Assembly: GCA_949502025.1 (NCBI GenBank)
Contig: CATBCG010000033.1
Coordinates: 1 to 20,763 of the forward strand
Source: MGBC131033 sp910585655
GTDB taxonomy: Bacteria; Bacillota; Clostridia; Lachnospirales; Lachnospiraceae
Direction: 5' to 3'
DNA length: 20,763 nucleotides
Made by a program: the position numbers and the translations under genes. The notes under the pieces were generated by a model, which searched no databases, was not told where the DNA came from, and saw only the letters and a program-made list of their open reading frames with translations. Shown here piece by piece: positions 6,896-14,055 of the stretch (position 1 is the first letter of the stretch; each line of letters opens with the position of its first letter).

Positions 6896-8239
6896 ATGAA
6901 CAAACCAATCACAAATCCAAATCAGTTAGAAGCTTTTACCGGTTCCCCGGAGCCTGTCACAATCCACGGACGCGTTTATAAAATCCGCCGAATGAGTGGC
7001 TTTGCCTTTTTAATTCTTCAGCTTCCAAGACCGGACGCTTCCGGTTCCGGGCTGCTGCAATGTATCTGGCTCCCTGAACAGGCGGGAGATTTAGACGGAC
7101 TCCCTGTCGAGCAGGCGTGCATTGCCCTAACCGGGCAGGTAGTAGCAGAACCACGCTCCCGCTCCGGCTATGAAGTACAAGTCCTCCATATTAAGGTATT
7201 ATCCACACCCGCAGAGGAATTGCCGGTGGTTATCAACAACAAAGTTCTGGATATGAGCCTGGAAACCTTGCTGGACTATCGCCCGATTACCCTCCGCAAC
7301 GAAAAGGAACGCGCTCTTTTCCGTATTCAGGAAGGTATCTGCCAGGCGGCAAGACAGTTTCTCTCCTCTGAAGATTTTACAGAAATCCACTCTCCAAAGC
7401 TGGTGTCGGAAGGGGCAGAGGGCGGTTCTAACATATTCCGCCTGGACTATTTCGGCAAGGATGCCTATCTTGCACAAAGCCCGCAGTTTTATAAACAGAC
7501 CATGGTCGGCGTCTATGGACGGGTCTATGAAATCGCGCCTGTTTACCGTGCCGAACATCACGATACTTCCAGACATTTAAACGAATATATCGGAATTGAC
7601 TTGGAAATGGGCTATATTGAAAGTTTTCGGGATATTATCGAAATGGAAACTCGCTTATTAGAGGCGATTCTAACTCATCTGCAGAAAACGCTGTCCGGAG
7701 AGCTTGCTATGTGGAAGGCAGCGCTGCCTGTCATCCCTGTAGAAGGAATTCCTTGTATGACCTTTGCCGAAGTAAAACAAACCATAAAGCAATTAAAACC
7801 TCAACGCAATACTTCCCTCTCGTCAGAAGCAGATTTAGATCCGGAAGAGGAACGTCTTATTTGCCAGTGGGTAAAGCAGCATAGCGGAAGTGATTTTGTC
7901 TTTGTTACCCACTATCCGTCTGTCAAACGTCCTTTCTACGCTATGGACGATCCGCAAAATCCACAAGTAACTTTGAGCTTTGATCTCTTATTTCGAGGAT
8001 TGGAAATCACCACAGGAGGGCAGCGTATCCATTCCTATCCTGAACAGCTTGCCAAAATGCAGCAGCGTGGTATGAACCCGGAGGACTTTGCCTCCTATCT
8101 GATGATCCACCGCTACGGTATACCGCCGCACGGTGGACTGGGAATCGGCTTGGAGCGGCTGACCGCCTGTCTGTTAGGGCTTGCCAACATCCGGCAGACC
8201 TCCTTATTTCCAAGGGATATCCACCGGATTAGCCCGTAG
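6896..8239 (+). CDS. aspS: Archaeal-type aspartate-tRNA(Asp/Asn) ligase
   Basis: A 447-residue class IIb aminoacyl-tRNA synthetase that charges Asp onto tRNA. The OB-fold anticodon-binding domain covers about 20-105. The catalytic domain carries motif 2, YEIAPVYRAEHHDTSRHLNE, at 211-230, and motif 3, GGLGIGLERLT, at 413-423; FDLLFRGLEITTGGQRIH at 362-379 is typical of archaeal-type AspRS. It lacks the long GAD insertion of the bacterial enzyme, which fits its short length. Enzymes of this type in Clostridia are usually taken as non-discriminating, making Asp-tRNA(Asn) for GatCAB; this cannot be proved here. The start is ATG at 6896 after AAAGGA (6880-6885). A longer in-frame reading from 6836 would begin inside the terminator. 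Expression is probably set by the attenuator upstream. Confidence 0.9.
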   Translation: MNKPITNPNQLEAFTGSPEPVTIHGRVYKIRRMSGFAFLILQLPRPDASGSGLLQCIWLPEQAGDLDGLPVEQACIALTGQVVAEPRSRSGYEVQVLHIKVLSTPAEELPVVINNKVLDMSLETLLDYRPITLRNEKERALFRIQEGICQAARQFLSSEDFTEIHSPKLVSEGAEGGSNIFRLDYFGKDAYLAQSPQFYKQTMVGVYGRVYEIAPVYRAEHHDTSRHLNEYIGIDLEMGYIESFRDIIEMETRLLEAILTHLQKTLSGELAMWKAALPVIPVEGIPCMTFAEVKQTIKQLKPQRNTSLSSEADLDPEEERLICQWVKQHSGSDFVFVTHYPSVKRPFYAMDDPQNPQVTLSFDLLFRGLEITTGGQRIHSYPEQLAKMQQRGMNPEDFASYLMIHRYGIPPHGGLGIGLERLTACLLGLANIRQTSLFPRDIHRISP

Positions 8240-8259
8240 CCAAAATCTAAAAAGCCCGA

Positions 8260-9753
8260 TTACGGCGCCTGTTCCGGCAGCTTTATCGGTGGTAGCTTTA
8301 TCGGATGGAGCGCCGGACCGTCCAACACCCTTCCGTCTTCTCCCTGAAACCGGGAGCCATGGCAGGGGCAATCCCAGCTTTTTTCCGCTTCATTCCAGAC
8401 CAGACGGCATCCCAAATGCGTACAACGCGGCGGGCTGGTTACACTTTTCGCCAGCCCTGCCGTTACCTGCAGCCCCTCCTCAAGCATCTGCTTGGCAGAG
8501 GCAGAAAGCAGAAAGCGGGATGGCGAAAAAACCTCCTGTTCCTCTTTGCGAAAAGTAAGCACATGTTTTTCTATTATCTGCTCTGTAATCATCACGGCAG
8601 CGATCATGGCATGTGTCATTCCCCACTTTTTAAACCCCGTCGCCACATACCAATTCGGTCTGGACGGGCTGTAACTTCCAATGTAGGGAAGCTCGTCCAG
8701 GCTGATGGCATCCTGCGCAGAATACCGGCAAATTTCCCGATAACCGGAATCAAACTGACGTGCCAGTTCTTCCAGTTTTTGATAGGGATTTTCGTCTTCC
8801 TCCTGTTTTTCCCCTGTTCGATGTCCCATCCCGCCAAGCAGCAGATATTCCCCACAAGGGCGTATCGAAAGCCCTTTTCCATCTGCCGGATAATACAAAT
8901 CGGAAAAGTGCGACCGATACTGGCTTTTCACTGCCAGCACATAGGAACGCTCCTGATGGAGTCTCAAAAAATAATAACCCGGACGATACAAAAACGGATA
9001 GTGACAGGCAAACACAATCTCCTTCGCTTCTATCTTGCCAAATGCCAGACTTACCTGATGAATATCTACTGCTTCAACTTTGCTATGCTCATAGATTTTC
9101 AGAGAATTTTCCTGCTTATCCAAATGTTCCCGTCTCTCTAAAAGAGTACGCAAAAATTTTAACGGATGAAAAGCCGCCTGCCCTAAAAAACGAACTGCCA
9201 ATACCTGCTTTGCCCCAGGCAAATACTGCCCTCCTGGAATTTCCGTTCCAGATACCAGTTCTGCCCGAATTCCTGCATGGACAGCACTTTTCCATTCTTT
9301 TTCCAACTGGATACTTTCCTCTTTTGAAGCATTTATCTGATATAAATAGGAATCACAGTCCAGCCACTCACAGTCGATTTTTCGCTCCTGCACCAATTTT
9401 TTATAACAGGCAATCGCCTTTTCATTGGCAGAGGCATAAAAATGTAACCGCTCCGTACCAAGTTGTTCCTGATACTTTCCATAAAACAGCCCATGCTGAC
9501 TGGTAATCTTCGCCGTCGTCCGTCCGGTCTGTCCGCCACAAAGCCTGTCTGCTTCCAGTAAAATCACCTTTTTTCCAGCTTCACTTAAAAAAAGAGCGGT
9601 TAAAATCCCTGTCAAACCTCCCCCAATCACTACCACCTCTGTTTTTCCCTCCCCCCTCCAAGAAGGGTACATCGGCAATACTACTTCTTTATGCCAGATC
9701 GATTCCTTTGATTCTCTTGGTTCCTTTAATTCCTTCTTACTTCCTGCGTTCAT
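8260..9753 (-). CDS. FAD-dependent oxidoreductase (DAO family) with C-terminal Rieske domain
   Basis: A 497-residue protein resembling Bacillus YhfW. The FAD-binding Rossmann motif VVVIGGGLTGI lies at 40-50, followed by a D-amino-acid-oxidase/glycine-oxidase-like body (about 38-390). A Rieske [2Fe-2S] domain fills the C-terminus, with Cys444-x-His446 in CTHLGC and Cys462-x2-His465 in CPCHGSRF. All four cluster ligands are present. The natural substrate is unknown; the arrangement suggests electrons pass between flavin and iron-sulfur cluster inside one chain. The start at 9753 is chosen over one at 9786 because it follows AAAGGCGGG at a normal distance. The gene converges on aspS with about 20 bases between stop codons and no clear terminator. 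Confidence 0.85.
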   Translation of the reverse strand: MNAGSKKELKEPRESKESIWHKEVVLPMYPSWRGEGKTEVVVIGGGLTGILTALFLSEAGKKVILLEADRLCGGQTGRTTAKITSQHGLFYGKYQEQLGTERLHFYASANEKAIACYKKLVQERKIDCEWLDCDSYLYQINASKEESIQLEKEWKSAVHAGIRAELVSGTEIPGGQYLPGAKQVLAVRFLGQAAFHPLKFLRTLLERREHLDKQENSLKIYEHSKVEAVDIHQVSLAFGKIEAKEIVFACHYPFLYRPGYYFLRLHQERSYVLAVKSQYRSHFSDLYYPADGKGLSIRPCGEYLLLGGMGHRTGEKQEEDENPYQKLEELARQFDSGYREICRYSAQDAISLDELPYIGSYSPSRPNWYVATGFKKWGMTHAMIAAVMITEQIIEKHVLTFRKEEQEVFSPSRFLLSASAKQMLEEGLQVTAGLAKSVTSPPRCTHLGCRLVWNEAEKSWDCPCHGSRFQGEDGRVLDGPALHPIKLPPIKLPEQAP

Positions 9754-9786
9754 TCTTTCCCGCCTTTCTAGGACAAGATATACCAA

Positions 9787-10208
9787 TCATGCCTGAACTG
9801 CTATTAGTATGTTCCGAATGAAAGCGTTTTAGTACATTAGCGCAGATTAACAGACCGAATTTTTATTTATAGCCGAATTTTCGGCTTCTTTTAATAAACA
9901 AAAAAATTTTTCTGAAATTTATTATTCTTTTGTCAAAAATTCACATCATACTGCAAAGTTATGCTATAATGTTAAAAATAGTCGATATATTTTGGTATAT
10001 AACAATTTATATTATTGTTCTACTCCAAGAAGAAAGCCCTTTGTATTGTGACTATATACACAATATTCACATAGCCACTTTTCCGGCATAATAGCATTAT
10101 GTGTCATAAAAATACCGAACTATACGACTCCTTCTAAAGATATGAAAACAGCAAAAGAAAAACGACCTATCTATATAAAGTAAAAAACAAAAGAAACGGA
10201 GAAAATGA
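9787..10208. other. 422-base intergenic region between divergent genes
   Basis: No gene is visible. It holds a short GC hairpin AGCCGAA/TTCGGCT (9871-9886) followed by TTCTTTT, an extended -10-like TGCTATAAT (9962-9970) without a good -35, and a palindrome CATAAT-AGC-ATTATG (10087-10101). Base composition is clearly AT-rich. The palindrome and the extended -10 lie on the side of the sigma gene at 10209 and may serve its control. Confidence 0.4.
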
Positions 10209-10772
10209 ATGTCCTCTAACTACCTTCTTACCGATAAATCCGCCTGGGAACACCCAGGTGACAGAGAAAAGTTTGTCCGCCTTTACCAGACCTATCAATC
10301 CGAAATGTACCAGACTGCATACTCTATTCTGTTAAATCATTCTATGGCAGAAGACGCCGTACAAGACGCCTGCCTTAAACTGATACGCCATTTAGACGGT
10401 GTAAAGGAAGAAGAGATCGCCCGTACAAAACGCTTTATCAAAACCATCGTGCAGACAACTGCCTACTCTATGCTAAAAAAGAACAAAAAGGAATTTCTTT
10501 ATGATCCTGCTTTATTAGAGGAATCACTTTGTGAAGAAGCTGCTTCCCCGGAAACACAGTTCTTAAAAGAAGACCTGGCGACCTACCTACAGCAATTCAT
10601 TGAAGATCTAAAACCAAAAGAGCGGGATTGTATTGACTTGTTTTACTTTCATGGACAGACCACTCTTCAGATAGCTGCCACGCTCGGCATTTCTCCGGCA
10701 GCCGTCCGAAAGCAGTTGCAAAGGGGACGAGAGGCTTTACGGAAACGCTTGAAAAAAGAAGGGTTGTTGTAA
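10209..10772 (+). CDS. Second ECF-type sigma-70 family factor
   Basis: A 187-residue protein with sigma region 2 (about 20-95; HSMAEDAVQDACLKLIRHL is the typical core segment) and region 4 (about 133-183, with PKERDCIDLFYFHGQTTLQI and the recognition helix region SPAAVRKQLQRGREAL). It is expected to direct RNA polymerase to a small set of promoters. The start ATG at 10209 follows GGAG (10198-10201) by seven bases. Unlike the factor at 2509 it has no overlapping membrane partner; the next gene is a separately expressed AraC regulator beyond two hairpins. What restrains or activates it is not visible. It shares little beyond domain type with the other factor. Confidence 0.85.
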   Translation: MSSNYLLTDKSAWEHPGDREKFVRLYQTYQSEMYQTAYSILLNHSMAEDAVQDACLKLIRHLDGVKEEEIARTKRFIKTIVQTTAYSMLKKNKKEFLYDPALLEESLCEEAASPETQFLKEDLATYLQQFIEDLKPKERDCIDLFYFHGQTTLQIAATLGISPAAVRKQLQRGREALRKRLKKEGLL

Positions 10773-10788
10773 CAGGAATTTATAAGGG

Positions 10789-10823
10789 AAACCAGGAGGG
10801 GCAAAGGGCGTCCTTCTTGGTTT
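10789..10823 (+). terminator. Hairpin after the second sigma factor
   Basis: AAACCAGGAGGGG (10789-10801) pairs with TCCTTCTTGGTTT (10811-10823) over 13 positions including three G-T wobbles, with a nine-base loop. No T-run follows on the plus strand, so it may be a processing or stability hairpin rather than a terminator by itself. Confidence 0.5.
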
Positions 10824-10838
10824 GGATGGAAAAAAATA

Positions 10839-10867
10839 GAAGAAGCTCTTTTCTTTCTTCTTTTTTT
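10839..10867 (+). terminator. Weak intrinsic terminator
   Basis: GAAGAAG (10839-10845) can pair with CTTTCTTC (10853-10860) with one bulge, followed by seven T residues (10861-10867). It probably ends the sigma transcript before the AraC gene. Confidence 0.5.
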
Positions 10868-10915
10868 GTGATAAGATAAATGGGAATACAATATTGTTCT
10901 ATAAGGGAGACTGCT

Positions 10916-11779
10916 ATGAATCAATCCTTATTTCCTACGACACCTTACTCGGTTATTTCCAATCGTATTCTCTACACCCCTGCCCCATGGGCTAAACATG
11001 CTTTACTTACATTGCAGGAGGCAGGTAGTCTACAAGCCATGCATCCGCATAGCTCCAAGCGAGAGCAACTCCTTTCCTATCTTTGCTTCGTTGTGCTGTC
11101 TGGTACTGGTTCTCTGGACTATGCCGGAAAACATTATCTTTTATCGGCAGGTGACTGTGTTTTTCTGGATTGCCGCAATCCTTATCGCCATTCTACCTCC
11201 GAACAGCTTTGGACCCTGCAATGGTGTCATTTTTATGGGATGGCGCTTCCGGCAATCTATGCCAAGTATCAAGAAAGAGGCGGACAACCTGTATTTCATT
11301 TAGACGATACCACGCCTGTTACGGATCTTCTTCAAGAGCTTTATACACTTGCCTCTTCTTTAGACTATATTCGAGATATGAAAATCAATGCTGCTCTAAA
11401 CCAGCTTCTAACTGTTTTGATGTCTTACTCCTGGCACCCAGAGCATGCCGTCACTGCTCGAAAACGAATGGAATTGGATAAAGTAAGGGCTTATTTAGAA
11501 GAACATTACACAGAAAAGATTACTTTAGAAGAGCTTTCAGGTCATTTTTTTATCAATAAGTATTACCTAACCAAACTCTTTAAAGAAGCCTATGGTATAA
11601 CAATTCTGACCTATCTGGAGCAAAAACGGATTACACAAGCCAAGAATCTTTTACGCTTTACTGCTATGACGATGGAGGAAATCGGAGAAGCTATAGGAAT
11701 GAAAGATGCCAATTATTTCAGCCGACGCTTCAAAAAGATAGAGGGAATGAGTCCCAGAGAGTATCGGAAGCTATGGTAA
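10916..11779 (+). CDS. AraC family transcriptional regulator
   Basis: A 287-residue regulator. The N-terminal half (about 20-130) is cupin-like, with GTGSLDYAGKHYLLSAGDCV typical of sugar-sensing AraC proteins. The C-terminal 104 residues (184-287) hold the two helix-turn-helix motifs: ITLEELSGHFFINKYYLTKLFKE and, second, MEEIGEAIGMKDANYFSRRFKK, ending in MSPREYRK. It binds DNA and responds to an unknown ligand. Start at 10916 follows AAGGGAG by six bases and is preferred over an in-frame ATG at 10880 with no such site. A perfect palindrome ACAATATTGT (10888-10897) lies just before the ribosome binding site, and CAATATTGTGCTA recurs just after the stop codon, so it may regulate itself or the GDP-fucose genes that follow (inference). 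Confidence 0.88.
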   Translation: MNQSLFPTTPYSVISNRILYTPAPWAKHALLTLQEAGSLQAMHPHSSKREQLLSYLCFVVLSGTGSLDYAGKHYLLSAGDCVFLDCRNPYRHSTSEQLWTLQWCHFYGMALPAIYAKYQERGGQPVFHLDDTTPVTDLLQELYTLASSLDYIRDMKINAALNQLLTVLMSYSWHPEHAVTARKRMELDKVRAYLEEHYTEKITLEELSGHFFINKYYLTKLFKEAYGITILTYLEQKRITQAKNLLRFTAMTMEEIGEAIGMKDANYFSRRFKKIEGMSPREYRKLW

Positions 11780-11845
11780 AACCAATATTGTGCTAATAAA
11801 AAAATACATATGTCCTTTTAAATCCAACGAAAATTCTATAAACTA

Positions 11846-11882
11846 ACCTCATCACATACAAAATTTCGTAGAAAGATGAGGT
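11846..11882 (+). promoter_or_regulatory. Hairpin covering the gmd ribosome binding site
   Basis: ACCTCATC (11846-11853) is perfectly complementary to GATGAGGT (11875-11882), which contains the only Shine-Dalgarno-like sequence before the gmd ATG at 11891. The loop is 21 bases. When paired it would block translation start. Confidence 0.5.
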
Positions 11883-11890
11883 AACATTTC

Positions 11891-12928
11891 ATGAAAAAAG
11901 CATTGATTACTGGTATTACTGGTCAAGATGGTTCCTATTTAGCAGAACTGTTGCTAGAAAAGGGCTATGAGGTACATGGTATTATCCGTCGCGCCTCCAT
12001 TTCCAATACGGCTCGTATCAATCATTTATTAAATACTATTACACTGCATGATGGGGATTTATCGGACTCTTCCTCTCTAATTCGTATTATTCAGCTTGTA
12101 CAGCCTGATGAAATTTATAATCTGGCTGCACAGTCTCATGTCCAAGTATCTTTTGATGTACCAGAATATTCAGGGGATGTAGACGCGCTGGGTGTCTTAC
12201 GTATTTTAGAGGCATGCCGAATCTTGGAACTGACCAAAAAGACCCGAATCTATCAAGCTTCTACCTCCGAGCTATTTGGAAAAGTAGAAGAAATCCCTCA
12301 GCGGGAAACTACCCCATTCCATCCATACAGCCCGTATGCAGTTGCAAAGCAATATGGCTTCTGGATTACCAAAGAATATCGGGAAGCCTATGGCATGTTC
12401 GCTGTCAATGGAATTTTATTTAACCATGAATCAGAACGGAGGGGCGAAACCTTTGTCACCCGCAAAATCACCCTCGCTGCAGGTCGTATCGCAGAAGGAT
12501 TGCAGGATCATTTAGAGCTTGGCAATATGGATTCTCTACGGGATTGGGGCTATGCAAAAGATTATGTAGAATGTATGTGGCTGATGCTGCAACATGATAC
12601 TCCAGAGGATTTTGTTATCGCAACAGGAGAACAGCATACAGTACGAGATTTTACAGAAAAAGCCTTTGCTGCCAACAACATTACTCTCCGCTGGGAAGGC
12701 AGTGGTTTGGAGGAAAAGGGCTATGATACCAATACTGGAAAACTACTTGTTTGTGTCAATCCTCAATGGTTCCGTCCAACAGATGTCGATAACCTTTGGG
12801 GCGATCCGACCAAAGCCAAAACCGTTTTAGGTTGGAATCCGCAGAAAACAAGCTATGCCGAGTTAGTAGAGCTTATGGCAAAGCACGACCGTGAACTTGC
12901 CAGACAGGAAAAACGGCTGCAGGGCTAG
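11891..12928 (+). CDS. gmd: GDP-mannose 4,6-dehydratase
   Basis: A 345-residue short-chain dehydrogenase/reductase that turns GDP-D-mannose into GDP-4-keto-6-deoxy-D-mannose, the first committed step to GDP-L-fucose. The nucleotide-binding motif GITGQDGSYLA lies at 8-18 and the NLAAQSHV motif at 77-84. The catalytic set is seen as STSELFG at 124-130 and Tyr149-x3-Lys153 in YSPYAVAK. The segment FNHESERRGETFVTRKI at 177-193 is diagnostic for this enzyme. Full length. It heads a same-strand cassette with fcl and manC. Its ribosome binding site GAGGT can be hidden in a hairpin. Confidence 0.96.
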   Translation: MKKALITGITGQDGSYLAELLLEKGYEVHGIIRRASISNTARINHLLNTITLHDGDLSDSSSLIRIIQLVQPDEIYNLAAQSHVQVSFDVPEYSGDVDALGVLRILEACRILELTKKTRIYQASTSELFGKVEEIPQRETTPFHPYSPYAVAKQYGFWITKEYREAYGMFAVNGILFNHESERRGETFVTRKITLAAGRIAEGLQDHLELGNMDSLRDWGYAKDYVECMWLMLQHDTPEDFVIATGEQHTVRDFTEKAFAANNITLRWEGSGLEEKGYDTNTGKLLVCVNPQWFRPTDVDNLWGDPTKAKTVLGWNPQKTSYAELVELMAKHDRELARQEKRLQG

Positions 12929-12941
12929 TGAATCTTTCACA

Positions 12942-12958
12942 CTTATTTGATAAATAAG
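12942..12958 (+). other. Small AT-rich hairpin after gmd
   Basis: CTTATTT and AAATAAG pair with a GAT loop 14 bases after the gmd stop. No T-run follows. It may stabilise the gmd message end; termination here is unlikely because fcl follows without a clear promoter. Confidence 0.35.
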
Positions 12959-12966
12959 AATCCTGT

Positions 12967-13018
12967 CCGGAGGGCTCTTTGTATCATAGGAAAGTTTGAA
13001 GCACTTTCCTTATATAAA
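12967..13018. repeat. Dispersed palindromic repeat, copy 2
   Basis: The stretch starting GTCCGGAGGGCTCTTTG and containing AGGAAAGT (12988-12995) paired with ACTTTCCT (13003-13010) matches position by position the end of the repeat at 4546-4600, where the hairpin core is AGGGAAGTTTGGAGAACTTTCCT; here the loop region reads TTGAAGC. The arms differ by compensating or wobble-preserving changes. It lies between gmd and fcl, inside an apparent operon. Confidence 0.6.
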
Positions 13019-13070
13019 AAATCCATTGAATTTAAAAAGCTTATTTAAATAAAGAAAGGAATTTGATACC

Positions 13071-14015
13071 ATGATGGAGAAAAATGCAAAAATCTATATT
13101 GCCGGACACCGCGGCATGGTCGGTTCCGCTATCGTCAGAGAGCTTAACCGGCAAGGCTATACAAACCTGATTACCCGTACTCATGAGGAATTGGATCTTT
13201 GTCGCCAAGATGCCGTAGAGGACTTTTTTTCCAAGGAAAAGCCAGAGTATGTATTCCTGGCAGCAGCCAAGGTGGGCGGTATTGTCGCTAACCAGGATGC
13301 GCTGGCTGATTTTCTATATGACAACATGATTCTGGAAATGAATGTGATCCATTCTGCCTGGAAAAACGGCTGCAAAAAGCTCGAATTTCTGGGCTCCTCC
13401 TGTATTTATCCACGGATGGCGCCACAGCCGATGAAGGAAAGCTGCCTTTTGACCTCTGAACTGGAAAAAACCAACGAAGCCTATGCCTTGGCGAAAATTT
13501 CCGGCTTGAAATACTGTGAATTTTTAAATCGGCAGTATGGTACAAATTACATCAGCGTTATGCCGACAAACTTATATGGACCAAACGACAACTACCACCC
13601 AACCCACAGCCATGTACTTCCCGCCTTAATTCGTCGTTTCCATGAGGCAAAAGAAAATGGGTTGAGCGAGGTCACTTGTTGGGGAGATGGTTCTCCTTTA
13701 CGGGAATTTCTCTATGTAGATGACCTGGCAAATCTGTGCGTTTTTTTAATGAATCATTATAGCGGCAATGAAACAGTCAATGCCGGAACCGGTAAAGAAC
13801 TGACAATCAAAGAACTAACTGAGCTGGTAGCAAAAGTCATTGGCTATCAGGGAGAAATCAAATGGGATACCAGTAAACCAAATGGCACTCCGCGTAAACT
13901 CTTAGATGTTTCCAAAGCAGCCGGCTTAGGATGGACCTATCATACCGAATTAGAAGATGGCATCCGGCTTTCTTATGAGGATTTTTTACAGAATCCAATG
14001 CGGGCAGAACGTTAA
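13071..14015 (+). CDS. fcl: GDP-L-fucose synthase
   Basis: A 314-residue NADPH-dependent epimerase/reductase that converts GDP-4-keto-6-deoxymannose to GDP-L-fucose. GHRGMVGSAI at 12-21 binds the cofactor. The catalytic residues described for the E. coli enzyme can be placed: Ser109 and Cys111 in GSSCIYP, Tyr138-x3-Lys142 in YALAK, and His181 in THSHVLPA. Length is normal. Start ATG at 13071 follows AAAGGA by ten bases; a second ATG comes directly after. It is the second gene of the gmd-fcl-manC cassette, separated from gmd by 142 bases that hold the dispersed repeat. Confidence 0.96.
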   Translation: MMEKNAKIYIAGHRGMVGSAIVRELNRQGYTNLITRTHEELDLCRQDAVEDFFSKEKPEYVFLAAAKVGGIVANQDALADFLYDNMILEMNVIHSAWKNGCKKLEFLGSSCIYPRMAPQPMKESCLLTSELEKTNEAYALAKISGLKYCEFLNRQYGTNYISVMPTNLYGPNDNYHPTHSHVLPALIRRFHEAKENGLSEVTCWGDGSPLREFLYVDDLANLCVFLMNHYSGNETVNAGTGKELTIKELTELVAKVIGYQGEIKWDTSKPNGTPRKLLDVSKAAGLGWTYHTELEDGIRLSYEDFLQNPMRAER

Positions 14016-14055
14016 AATCTCTCTAAAGCCACGAAAGAAAGGGGAACCTATTATC

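Noticed and set aside
8305..9506. Long plus-strand reading frames opposite the Rieske oxidoreductase
   Set aside because: They are antisense shadows of a strongly recognised gene, without ribosome binding sites or domain features.
9871..9892. Intrinsic terminator AGCCGAA/TTCGGCT with T-rich tail
   Set aside because: No gene is transcribed into it on the plus strand from upstream, since the neighbour is on the minus strand; kept only as part of the intergenic description.
13957..14055. Upstream start for manC
   Set aside because: It lies inside fcl, lacks a ribosome binding site, and precedes the conserved MNIVLLSGGSGQRLWP start.
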